From NCBI GenBank assembly GCA_012934845.2, contig WNNJ02000442.1, forward strand, positions 1 to 64,000: a DNA stretch of 64,000 bases. Direction: 5' to 3'. The notes beneath the pieces were generated by a model. That model did no database searches, was not told where the DNA came from, and saw nothing but the letters and a program-made list of their open reading frames with translations. The position numbers and the translations under genes were made by a program. Each line of letters opens with the position of its first letter. Within the stretch, counting starts at the first letter, position 1. The stretch comes from Pomphorhynchus laevis. Taxonomy: Eukaryota; Acanthocephala; Palaeacanthocephala; Echinorhynchida; Pomphorhynchidae. Below are positions 46,162-57,076 of this stretch, piece by piece.

Positions 46162-46446
46162 CTACAGGTATCGCGAAAAATACACAGAAGACTTAAGATG
46201 CCCCGGTCGATTGATATGAGTTTTGGTGTCAATTTGTACTGTGCTGAAATAAAGCAGTCGAGGGTAGATACAACTAATCCATAATTCTCTTACAGATAGC
46301 GCTAGAATGGAAGACGAGACCTTTCTAACCAGTAAAAAATATGACTTAAGATAATTCCACTTTATTCGATCAATACTGCGAAAATTCGTTATAATAATAT
46401 CAAAGCAGACTACTGAAAAATCATAGCTGATCTTACTAACTAGCAT
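46162..46446 (-). pseudogene. possible LINE RT C-terminal fragment
   Basis: 94 codons with WNYLKSYFLLVRKVSSSI and RELWISCIYPRLLYFSTV, similar in kind to the segment of LINE RTs after the palm (a long helix ending ...L..I.P.LLY). Weak recognition; may be an unrelated frame. Confidence 0.3.
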
Positions 46447-46859
46447 TATCCAAATAATTTAATTGATGTATCAAAGCATAGACAACTAAACGATGACAAC
46501 TGTTGTATCGAGGATGTAATCTTACCGGTCATATATATGATCGATAAAGGTGTACCACGAAGTTAAAGTTACACCTGTGTAACAAATTAGTGACAATCTC
46601 CAATTTTTCGGACTCTAAAATGAAAGAATCCGTGTTAGCTAACCAAACTCTTGTTTAAATAATTCATTATTTTGTTTTATTAAAGTTGACTTCAAGTCCA
46701 TTTAAGCTACAATATTTTTGTAAACATTATAGAGACTTTCGAAGTATAACAAAACTTATTGAAGAAGCGCGAGGTAATCTGTATTCAATATACTATAGGC
46801 ACCCCTAATCTTAATACATGGCGGTAAATCGGCTATAAATAAACTGAAAATACGAATGA

Positions 46860-47055
46860 GATTCCCTGATTATCTCTAATTCTTATTCTTATATATCGTA
46901 TATTATTCATTAGTCAATTCATAAGATTGATTTTTTAATTTAAATTCTAACTTTATAAAATCTTATATAATTATATAATATTTTACTTGTACTTATTTTT
47001 AATTTATATAATAGCATAAAATATGTATACTCAGTTAGCTGATATGATTAATAAG
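46860..47055 (-). repeat. terminal repeat 'R', tail fragment
   Basis: Lacks the structured core but has the family tail: TCTAATTCTTATTCTTATAT, TTAGTCAATTCATAAGATTG, and the end TACTCAGTTAGCTGATATGA. Confidence 0.7.
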
Positions 47056-47455
47056 AATACTGATGATGGTTACCCTTCCTTATGGTTTGCATACAGTTTC
47101 CTTTGACACATAAATGTCTGTTTTATTGATTGATCTTCTGCATGTTTCTTTTCTAATCTAATATCGAACGCAAAAGTGTTTGAAATTAATATTTATTATA
47201 ATAAATATTGTTTTACAAATTACGATTATATGATATAATATATTAATTATAAGTTATAATGATGTTAACAATAACAAGGCATCCTACAATTGTTGTGCAA
47301 GCAACTGTTGATCCAAATATTTATTTGCATACCGCAGACTTCTTTAAATTCACCAGGCAACAAGCATCGAAATTACACTCCTAAATCAAGTAGATCAGCC
47401 ATTCAATGATTATCTCTTTGAAAAGCAAATCGGCAGTCTTTTTGACGAGATTATA

Positions 47456-47632
47456 CAGTAAACTCCAAACCTATGAGGGCTACTTAAAAGTAACACAGCT
47501 AAATACTTCATCAATACAGTAAACTCCAAACCTATGAAGGCTACTTAAAAGTAACACAGCTAAATACTTCATCAATACAGTAAACTCCAAACCTATGAAG
47601 GCTACTTAAAAGTAACACAATATCATCAATAT
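47456..47632. repeat. 61-bp tandem repeat, 2.8 copies
   Basis: Unit begins CAGTAAACTCCAAACCTATG. Copies differ by single bases, so the duplication is recent. No coding role. Confidence 0.95.
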
Positions 47633-47979
47633 AATTGTTTCGTTAAACAGAGCCGCTTTATATCCAAGGCACATGAATATCAATCTACAATCTATAAAGT
47701 GTCTTGTAAACTAGTTCTGAAAAGGAGTTAATGTTCGAAGACAATATTTGTACGAACAATTCTGTAAAGACGATGAAAACTTTGGAAGGACAAAGGACAC
47801 TGATTTGATAAGTTAATCCCCTTTATTACAAAACGTCAAATTAGAAACCTAATTAACGATGATACAATTAATTCTTATATATCCAACGTATTAATCACGG
47901 ATGCATTATAAATTCTGAATGGAATTCGTAATGTACTCAATGTAGTTGTTGATTAAAACTAGCTTCGATCAACGAACTA

Positions 47980-49250
47980 CAGACTCCATGCCACTTCTAT
48001 ACGACCACTTTAGCATTGAAATGATTATGTACTCAACAACACTCATCAGTAGAATGAATTACCCACTGGTCTTTTCGCTTGCCTCTGTGATGTAAAAGAA
48101 GGCATTTCTGACACGTTGCTTAAACGATTGAGGCTTTCGCTCTCGAACCAGAACATTTGCTTTTGTTTTTCCCATTTCAAGTCTGATCTGCGCTGAATCT
48201 GAATTATATATTATCATCAGATCGTCTAAGAGTGATAACGAAATCTGCTGTGCTTGTAATCGAATTCCGACTTTTGACAAAATTCTTGATAGTAAGACTG
48301 TAGCTTGTAGGCTCACGGAACATAGTGTAAACAAATTCTATTTTTAAATTATAAAAATGTATCATCAAATGATCCTGTGAGAAAGCAAGCAACGACAGCA
48401 ATAAAATTTCCTATCGCATAAACTAGTATAATTCGGAAAGCACGTTGTTTGTTTAAAGAGGATATGCCCATGCTACCACGTCAGCAAATTCTCGGAAATG
48501 CCTTCTAAATATGTCACAAGCCAGCCGAAATGTAAGTAGTAGTTCACCCTACTGGTGTGTGCTGCCGGCTACCATTTATATAGATGATGCATTTAAGAAA
48601 TGGTGTCGTTTGATATACTGGACTTTGATTCACGACTTTCAGTCACCATATCACTTCTAGACGACCACTTCAGTCTCTAAACGATGGAGTACTCGTCAAC
48701 ACTGATAAGAAGAATGAAGTACCCACTGGTAGTTTCGGTTGACTGTGTGACATTGTAAATGAAGACGTTTACGACACTTTGCTTAATTGTCTGAGGCTTG
48801 CGCTATAAACCAGTGCGAATTGCTGTGCGAATCATCCTTAAATACTAGGCAGAAGTTGTTGCTGAATCGTCGCTGTACTTGTTGGATCCAAAATGGATAC
48901 AACATGTATAATAGTGGTGCAAGGATTGCTGAGTAAACAACCATTTTATATAAATGCCGTATTTCGTAAGAAATCGTGGACCGTTGCTTACTCAGCACAT
49001 CCGTGCACAACTATTTTACATGCCGTATCCATTATGAATCCAACAAGGGAAGCGACAATTCAGCAACAATCCCTGCTTAGTGTTTAAGGATGGTCCGCAC
49101 AGCAATTCGATCTGGTAAAGAGCGCAAGTCTAAGACAGTAGAACAAAGTGTCGTAAACGCCAAAATTCACAATGTCACACAAGAAACCGAAAAGAGCAGT
49201 AGGTACTTCATTCTACTGATGATTGTTGCCGAGTACTCCATCTATATATA
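47980..49250. repeat. theta-family repeats, scattered and in both orientations
   Basis: Blocks at 47990-48170, 48480-48580, 48640-48830 and (reverse) 49080-49230 share CAACACT..., GTAGAATGAA..., ACCCACTGG, TTTCGG..., TGACACTTTGC elements with the tandem at 51.9-52.5 kb. Short frames here are not convincing genes. Confidence 0.6.
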
Positions 49251-49475
49251 TTTGATTAAATTTGATTTAATTCATATATATACCGACGACATTCTATTGT
49301 TTATAGAGCATCGTCGGGGGAATTGCTAATTGGAATTCGGAAATAAATCATTGAAAATAAGTTGAAAGACCCGACAAAAAACAGTGCAAAAATTATTTAT
49401 TTGACGTTTTGGGCTACTCGCTCTTCATCAATTGTTAGTAGTTATAATCAACTACTAACAACAACGGAGCTCCTC

Positions 49476-49517
49476 ACGGTACTGATGAGCTCCGTTAGAG
49501 CAAAACGCGTCTACCGT
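49476..49517 (+). ncRNA. hammerhead ribozyme, one core change (alpha copy 1)
   Basis: ACGGTA, CTGATGA (49482-49488), stem II GCTC-CGTTA-GAGC (49489-49501), AAAA where GAAA is required, stem III CGCG, TC (49510-49511), TACCGT. Stem I is a perfect 6 bp. The changed G of the GAAA box should abolish cleavage. Confidence 0.8.
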
Positions 49518-49932
49518 TGTGGAAGTTTGTCGTCACACATAGGATGACTGGGCATACGTAGCGACTTTGAATATTGCGAGAATAATTCGGTTCTATTTTT
49601 TGGTTTGATGATATATAGGATGCTGCCTGGTGTTTGTGCATCTTAATGAGGAAAACAGTGATTTATTTACGATTACAAATTGCGTGTCCAGGGCAGGTGT
49701 AACAACAAATTATATTTTATATATTTGTACACTTTAAAGTGTCCATGTTAAACAGCATTTCTATTAAAAGGAATGTAGTGCCTGATGCATGGTTAAACTG
49801 CAATACGCACTGCCATACAGAGAGCTTATGCTAAATTCCCTATGATGATTCAGATTAAAGGTAGTTCTGTTTTTCGAGCTTTAAACACTGTTTAAGCGTG
49901 TGTTGAGGTACCTATGGATGATCTTTGAAGTC

Positions 49933-49974
49933 ACGGTATTGATGAGCTCCGTTAGAGCAAAACGCGTCTACCGT
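49933..49974 (+). ncRNA. hammerhead ribozyme, two core changes (alpha copy 2)
   Basis: Same architecture as copy 1, one 457-bp period later: ACGGTA, TTGATGA (first C changed), the same stem II, AAAA, CGCG, TC (49967-49968), TACCGT. It shares the AAAA change with copy 1, as expected if one was copied from the other. Confidence 0.75.
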
Positions 49975-50529
49975 TGTGTAAGTTTGTCGTCACACATAGG
50001 ATGACTGGTCATACGTAGCGACTTTGAATATTGCGAGAATAATTCGGTTCTATTTTTTGGTTTGATGATAATATAGGATGCTGCCTGGTGTTTGTGACTC
50101 CTCATGAGGAAAGCATAGTGATTTATTTACGAGTACACATTGCGTGTCCAGGGCAGGTGTAACAACAAAATAAATTTTATATATTTGTACACTTTTAAGT
50201 GTCCCTGATAAAAAGCATTTCTGTTAAAAAGAATTTAGTGCCTGATGCATGGTTAAACTGCAATACGCAAAGCCATGCAGAGAGCTTATGCTAAGGTAGC
50301 ATATGCTCATGCTACCTTAAGCTCATTAAAGGTAGTTCTGCAATTCCAACTTTAAACACTGTTAAAGCGTGGGTTTAGGTGCCTATAGATGATTATCGAA
50401 GTCACGGTACTGAGGAGCGACTTTGAATACTGCGAGAATAATCGGTTATATTTCTTGGTCTGATAAGGATATATAGAATGCTGCCTGGTGTTTATGCCTC
50501 TATTTGAGGAAAACATAGTGATTTATATA

Positions 50530-50660
50530 TAACAAGCCATTAAAAACGCTTTATGCACCTGAGTTTCGTCTAGCATCGTGAGGAATTGTCGGTGTCTTTA
50601 TAGTTATCACAAAAGCAGTGGACACGCACACTATATTATGTCTAGTGTCACGAAACACTA
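50530..50660 (+). repeat. family beta fragment
   Basis: AAAAACGCTTTATGCACC, GTCTAGCATCGTGAGGAATT and TCACAAAAGCAGTGGACACG match the repeat arms at 7245-7880. Joins the alpha tandem to the gamma tandem. Confidence 0.75.
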
Positions 50661-50684
50661 GACACGTGCTTACACCCGTCCTTA

Positions 50685-50758
50685 CACCCGTAAGAACGAA
50701 GCACGTGTTTCGTCCTTGAGGGTGTAAGGACGAAACACGAGTTTCGTTCTTACGGGTG
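50685..50758. repeat. nested inverted repeat
   Basis: CACCCGTAAGAACGAA (50685-50700) pairs with 50743-50758. Inside it TTTCGTCCTT pairs with AAGGACGAAA. The ACGAAACACGTG-like words resemble rearranged pieces of the gamma hammerhead, so this may be template-switch debris from RNA intermediates. Confidence 0.75.
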
Positions 50759-50800
50759 TTTCAGTGTGTGTTAAGGTGTCATTAGACAAGATTCATGTTC

Positions 50801-50844
50801 ACGCTACTGAAGAGTCCCGTAAAGACGAAACACGTGTCTAGCGT
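50801..50844 (+). ncRNA. type-I hammerhead ribozyme, intact (gamma copy 1)
   Basis: ACGCTA (50801-50806), CTGAAGA (50807-50813), stem II GTC/GAC with a 7-base loop (50814-50826), GAAA (50827-50830), stem III CACGTG (self-complementary, 50831-50836), TC (50837-50838, triplet GTC), TAGCGT (50839-50844). Stem I is a perfect 6 bp. All conserved core bases are present. The short loop-free stem III suggests cleavage as a dimer or within multimeric RNA, as proposed for similar Penelope and retrozyme HHRs. Confidence 0.88.
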
Positions 50845-51096
50845 TGTGTTGTGCGTTCGATTACGCATAGTTTGAGTTCATTGGATTACTTGGCACGCAC
50901 TTGGGTAAATAGATGTAGTTCGCCCCAGTTTCAATCTGAACATTTTAGAAATGTAAATGGAATCTTTCGTGGATACTGGGCTGCTTTTCAATTTATACTT
51001 TAACAAAATATAATTGAATATATTTATAGATCAGCAGAGAACTACATAAATTTGATTCAGTGTGTGTTAAGGTGCCATTGGATAAGAGTCATGTTC

Positions 51097-51139
51097 ACGC
51101 TACTGAAGAGTCCGTAAAGACGAAACACGTGTCTAGCGT
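51097..51139 (+). ncRNA. type-I hammerhead ribozyme, intact (gamma copy 2)
   Basis: Same as copy 1 with one base fewer in the stem II loop: ACGCTA, CTGAAGA (51103-51109), GTC-CGTAAA-GAC (51110-51121), GAAA (51122-51125), CACGTG, TC (51132-51133), TAGCGT. The loop difference leaves every pairing intact. Confidence 0.88.
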
Positions 51140-51279
51140 TGTGTTTTGCGTTCGATTACGCATGGTTTGAGTTCATTGGATTACTGGGCGCACACTTGGT
51201 AAATAGATGTAGTTCGCCCCAGTTTCAATCTGAACATTTTAGAAATATAAATGGAATCCCTCGTGAATCCTGGGCTGCT

Positions 51280-51904
<625 letters not shown>

Positions 51905-51905
<1 letters not shown>

Positions 51906-52535
51906 CATATTGTCTGATGCTTACGCTCTTAACCAGATCGAATTCACAATGCCACACAGGCAACCGAAACGGCCAGTGAGTACTTCATTCTACCGATTAG
52001 TGTTGCCGGGTACTCATTGGTCGTCTAGAAGTGACATGGTGACTGAAAGTCGTGAATCGAAGTCCAGTCTATCAAGCAACACCATTTAGTATAAATGCCG
52101 TATTTCGTAAGAAATCCTGGACCGTTGTTTACTCAGCACATCCGTGCACTACTATTATAGCTGCCGTATCCATTAAGGATCCAACGAGTGCAGCGACAAT
52201 TCAGCAACAACCTCTGCCTAGTGTTTAAGGATGGTCCGCACAGCAATTCGATCTGGTTAAGAACGTAAGCCTCAGACAATTAAGCAAAGTGTCGGAAACG
52301 CCTTTATTCATAATGTCACACAGGCAACCGAAACGACCAGTGAGTACTTCATTCTACCGATTAGTGTTGCCGGGTACTCATTGGTCGTCTAGAAGTAACA
52401 TGGTGACTGAAAGTCGTGAATCGAAGTCCAGTCTATCAAGCAACACCATTTAGTATAAATGCCGTATTTCGTAAGAAATCCTGGACCGTTGTTTACTCAG
52501 CACATCCGTGCACTACTATTATATATAATCCGTGC
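51905..52535. repeat. theta-family tandem repeat, 364-bp period
   Basis: CAACCGAAACG occurs at 51961 and 52325, with the rest of the unit repeated (GTGTTGCCGGGTACTCATTG, GAATCGAAGTCCAGTCTATC, TGCCGTATTTCGTAAGAAAT). Each unit has GAAAC followed by GACCAGTGAGTAC and later its near-exact complement GTACTCATTGGTC, then GTC. That looks like the GAAA-stem III-GTC part of a hammerhead with a 13-bp stem III; a CTGANGA box in the right place was not found. Confidence 0.7.
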
Positions 52536-53895
52536 ACTATTATATATATTTGTGGTTATCGCAGTGTTTAAAAATAGTATTATTCAAAATAAGACATCAG
52601 GCATTATAAGAATCTGCAGCAAAAGCAAAACAAATCTAGAAAAAATGGGCAAACCATGATAACAACTTATTTAAGTTCGAAGCTGTTCCCGTGAAGTTAA
52701 CCTATCAATTAAAGACTCGTTCAAGGCATCTAACATCATAAAAAACAACTTTCTTTTTTCTATCAATGTGCGTTACAGTCACTCTTACGTGACGTAGTCG
52801 ATTCTATAACCAATATTGAGAAATATGTACGTAGATCACATCAACGAGTACACATAACTTTTAAAACTGGCCTATCTAGTTGTACAATTTTATGTGATAA
52901 TATATATTATTTGAATTGTGTTTTATATTAATGACAAGTTAAGATTTATTTATATAGAAAATATCTTAATTTAAATGTTTTTATCGATAAGAGAAACAAT
53001 GTGTTTGCGTAAGTTTCTTCCAACTTCAAACTACATTTGGTCAATAATATTACATTTTGTAGATTACTTATCTCGATTACATATTGTTACTTCTTTTAAT
53101 CTATGGTATTACTGGGTATTTAAAATCCACTTGTATTACCGGACTTGTAGTTATACATACATTCGACTAGTATTATATAAATATGTATAAACCATCTTGA
53201 TAAATTATGTACAGTTAAAGTTGGTAAAAAATGTTTTGTCTTAAAATGGATATACAAAATTTGGAAAATACAATGCATAAATAAATGCTTTTTATAATAC
53301 TAATACAAGAGAAATTAAAAAAGTTTGTTCAAAAATAGCAGTAAACACTTGTCAACTAGGTAACATATTTTATTGTTTCTTCACCCAGCCTTTTATTCGA
53401 CCAGATAATCGGATCCTTCTATCGCGCATCAACGCTACACGTTGCTAATGGGCCACCCTGAGTCTGCCACAAATATGCAGCCTTAATCAAAGAATATTTA
53501 CTCCTTAGATAGTATAAACTGATCTATTTAGTTTTACTGAGATGCCATAATAAATTTAATAATAAAATCCCGTTTCATAAATATTGTTTTAAGTGACAGC
53601 ATTTGTTAATTATTAATAAAATCGAATTCAACTAAATTTTCTAATTGTGAAAAATATTATTATACTAATGTATTTAAATGAAATAAAAAATAAAATGTCG
53701 TTGTTGACATCTCTTTGGTAACTTAGACTCAATGTTAAATACATTCTTAAAACCCATTTGATTATTATATCTTATCGTTTTGTTACCTAACACAGCGATA
53801 CGTGTGTATATGTAACACACAGGAAAATATTAATGTTCATTAGTCTAAGTGAGCTTTTTATAAGATAGAAACAAATCTATTACCAGTAAAAATAC
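52536..53895 (-). other. PDZ gene intron, no element recognised
   Basis: AT-rich with a slightly GC-richer patch near 53390-53480 that has no readable frame. Nothing called. Confidence 0.45.
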
Positions 53896-54100
53896 CTGTC
53901 CGCCACACTATTCGGTCTAATAGCAGCTACGATAACAACAGGAGGAAGACAAGGTTTATCGAAATCTTCTTGCGTATCAGCTACATTCGTATTATTATGA
54001 TATGGTACTCCGAACCTAACCAATAATCCAAAACTTTCATTGACATCTCTATGATCAAGAGAAATACGTATGGATTTTTCTATATGATTATCATTAGTCT
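53896..54100 (-). CDS. GRIP: GRIP-type scaffold, PDZ2 first half
   Basis: 205 nt, acceptor TTTATATTCTAG, donor ACAG|GTATTT. Reads TNDNHIEKSIRISLDHRDVN, ESFGLLVRFGVPYHNNTNVA, then PPVVIVAAIRPNSVADR, aligning with GRIP PDZ2 (VVVTCVRPGGPADR). The carboxylate loop is S-F-G-L-L-V. A 20-residue acidic insertion (DTQEDFDKPCLPP) precedes beta3. Phases 1 in and 2 out. Confidence 0.9.
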
Positions 54101-54476
54101 CTAGAATATAAATCAAACACAATGTTAAGTAGATAAATAAGATTGACGTTTAAAATACAATAAAAAGTTAATTAAAACAAACTAAAAATCATTATTAATG
54201 GCAATATCACCATTATCTAAATAATCATTTCAATTTACAGAACTGATTATTAATAATACAACATCAATTAAATTAAATCATATAATATAGCTAATTCAAT
54301 TTGCCTAATTGATTTTTAATAGGGATAATGCCGAAATTCTATTATAATATATTAAAATATTACAAAAAAGGTTATTTTGTTAATACATTTTTCAGTGACA
54401 TTTAATTGTAAATAGGTGTTATAAATATTTATGATTATTACAAACGATATTATATAATAAGATGATAATCATGAAC

Positions 54477-54533
54477 AATAACAAATACGGTTGTTTATAT
54501 ACACTATATCTATAAACAACTGTATTTGTTATT
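54477..54533. repeat. 23-bp hairpin, intronic
   Basis: AATAACAAATACGGTTGTTT and the following TATA pair with 54511-54533 with one G-U/mismatch and an 11-base loop. Could be a small foldback element or, less likely, a microRNA-type hairpin. Confidence 0.7.
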
Positions 54534-55889
54534 GATTGATTCTTTATTAAATAAAAGTAACATGTTATAAAATACAAACAAGTAATTATCTCTGCTTATT
54601 TTGTGTACAACATCTTTAAATTTGATAAAAAATAAAAAAAATATATAATAATATGGATCATTTGCAGCTGTGAAAAGGTAGGATAAACACTATTCAAGAA
54701 AAAATGTTTTACTGATCTGTGGAGATTGCCAATTTACAACCTTCTGGATTGTCGACTCGGCTCTTCTAATGATCTAACAGCTTTGAATAGGAACGAAGAT
54801 GAAAACTTTTCGATAAAAAAATTGTTTATGTTGATGTTGTTATTATATACTACCGTTTGTAATGATCATACATATTCATAACAGCCATTTATAATTTTCA
54901 TCTATGAAAATAAAAAGGAATTTTTTGAAATTATTTAATAACGCGTAAGTGATAATTACCGAAGACTAATTCGTGATGTATTCGAACAATATGGTATAAA
55001 CTAAGAAGACTAAAATGACAATCAAATTTAGTTAAGAATTAGCACTGTGTTCCAACAGCTGCTGAAATAATTATTGCAAAATCTAGCTATTTACCACTCA
55101 TCTTTTTAATCCTTATGTCAGTATAAATGTTTGACAATTGTTATTTCTTTCTCATCGAAATGCAAATGCATGCATTTGCATTGGAAGATATGGCATGCAA
55201 TTATCAAAAATGTGTTAGATATTGCAGAAAACCACAAGTTTACAAAAACTAGAAGCTTACAAATCTGGCAATTATAAAATTAAATTCATTATTATTTGAT
55301 GTTTAAAAACCATGTATTACGTTTCAGGCACAAAATATCGACTCCAGAACAATAGCAACTTCGAAAACTATAAGTTTGCAGTTGAAATAATTCAAGAAAA
55401 ATTAGCAAATAAACTCCTAGATATTTTTTTAATGTATCGCAGACATGAATGACAGCTAGCAAACGAATAATAGACGCTTGTACTTTTGGTATCGTTGATA
55501 ATCTAGACTAAAATTTATACATCTAATTTATTTAGATATGCTCAGTTCATCTAATTTAGTTTATATAAAAGCTTATTAGCTCAAGTAATGCCCCGTAAAT
55601 GATTATGCAATGACTTAAAGTTTAAACAATATACAATATATAGACTAGTTAAAACAAAAAGAGCATGATAATTTTTGCATATATTTTAAATTTATGATAA
55701 TTATCAAATCCAATTATAGATATATAGAAACTAGAAAAAATAAACATTTGCATAAAAAAGCATATCCTTATCTTGTACTTTATTTTAGAAAAATTGATTA
55801 CTGTAAATTTTCATCACATTTCATCACAAATTCAACCCATGAATTTGTGCATTTTTATAATAAATTTCAATAAGAAATGATGCTCTTAC
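54534..55889 (-). other. PDZ gene intron, no element recognised
   Basis: AT-rich; no readable frames or repeats beyond short ones. Confidence 0.5.
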
Positions 55890-56035
55890 CAAGTCTATAA
55901 GGCACGTAAAGTACTTCCAAGCATATTTCATGATTGAATCTGCAGTCTTTTAGTTTTTTAATAAAATCGTCATATTTTAATTTTTGATGACTGTCAATTC
56001 TAAAGATTATATCTCCAGCTTGCAGTTTATCACAT
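55890..56035 (-). CDS. GRIP: GRIP-type scaffold, PDZ1 second half (most 5' exon found)
   Basis: 146 nt, acceptor ATGTGTTTAG, donor CTTG|GTAAGA. Reads CDKLQAGDIIFRIDSHQKLK, YDDFIKKLKDCRFNHEICLE, VLYVPYRL: alpha-A end, G-D-I-I-F, alpha-B and last strand of a PDZ. It begins with the third base of a codon, as all other second-half exons do. The first half and the protein N terminus must lie further 5' (higher coordinates) and were not found before the LINE cluster. Confidence 0.85.
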
Positions 56036-56230
56036 CTAAACACATAGTTGATATTAAAATTTCAATCAGTTTCAGAAATTATTTCATTGCTTAAAGATAA
56101 AGAAAGGCTAATTAGAAATATACTCCAACCAAGAGAGTATATTACTTCACTTATTTATCTTTAAGCTTTAAATTTAGTTTTGCTTACACAACTAATATTT
56201 ATAATTTATATTTTAATTATAATTTATGTG

Positions 56231-56452
56231 TTCATATACTAAGCAAATAAGCTCTTAAGGCATAAGTTAATAAATATTCACGTTGACGCATATAATGGAT
56301 CAGCTAGATACTAATTTATAATTTATATTTATAATTTATATGTTCATATACTAAGCACATATGGCCTTAAGGCATAAGTTAGTGAAAATTCACGTTGACG
56401 CATATACTGTATCAGCTAAATACTAATTTATAATTTATATTTATAATATTAA
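56231..56452. repeat. 111-bp direct repeat, 2 copies
   Basis: TTCATATACTAAGCAMATA, CTTAAGGCATAAGTTA and TTCACGTTGACGCATATA occur twice with a 111-bp period and about 10 differences. Confidence 0.9.
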
Positions 56453-56539
56453 TTTATGTAGAAATATATCCATCCTGATCGGTATTTATCTTTTTTAATT
56501 TTCAGGAACTGTCAGCTATAGTTAAACGACAAAAAAATT

Positions 56540-56582
56540 ATTTTAATATTTCGCTAGTAACTACTAGCATCTTCAGAAAATT
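56540..56582 (-). ncRNA. minimal hammerhead ribozyme (family epsilon)
   Basis: Minus strand: ATTTT, CTGAAGA (56576-56570), stem II GCTAGT-AGTT-ACTAGC (perfect 6 bp), GAAA (56552-56549), one T-A pair as stem III, cleavage dinucleotide TT (56546-56545), then AAAAT pairing with the first strand. Compared with 38.7 kb (GCTAAC/GTTAGC) stem II has changed on both sides with pairing kept, so the fold has been under selection in the family. Lies just past the 3' end of the - strand LINE. Confidence 0.7.
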
Positions 56583-57076
56583 AACATACAAAAATTAATG
56601 ATTTATTAAAGTAAAAAACACAAAATTTATATATATTTTCGTTTTTTTTTCTGACTTTTTCGACCCCAGCCAAGTATGGAGCCCCAATCGAGTTTCCTTT
56701 CTTTTTTCTTTCTTTTTGCAGGTTTCGATTGAGATTTCTTTGGTTGGATGTCGAGGATAAGAATTTTAAACAAAAATTAAAAATGATAAACTGCTAAAAT
56801 TCAATTCTAAAAAATAAAAATTCAAAATCATCATAAAAAAACAAAATTTGGATAAAATTGATATTACCAATAAAATAAAAAATATTTTGTAACAAAATAT
56901 TTTTTGTCATTTAAACAATGACAAAAAAATGAAGATATAATACATTTAATTATACTTTTCTTAATTTCTCTAATTTCTCTGACAAAGCACTTGTAGGCAA
57001 ACGCAATATAAAATTAATATATACATCTAATTTTAGAAAAATAATTAAACAAATTTCAAACAAGATAAACAAAAAC

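Larger units (their letters stand above)
49455..50530 (+). mobile_element. retrozyme alpha tandem: 457-bp units
   Basis: Two-plus direct copies. Cleavage sites of successive hammerheads are at 49511/49512 and 49968/49969, so the period is 457 bp. The body includes AGCGACTTTGAATATTGCG, AATTCGGTTCTATTTTTTGG, GCGTGTCCAGGGCAGGTGTA and GCATTTCTRTTAAAA. A third copy starts at 50403 but lacks most of the ribozyme and ends near 50530. No ORF. A tandem of short non-coding units with one HHR each is the hallmark of metazoan retrozymes, which are thought to move through circular RNA and borrowed RT. Confidence 0.8.

Noticed and set aside
47456-47632. CRISPR-like array
   Set aside because: A direct tandem of 61 bp with no spacers, in animal DNA.
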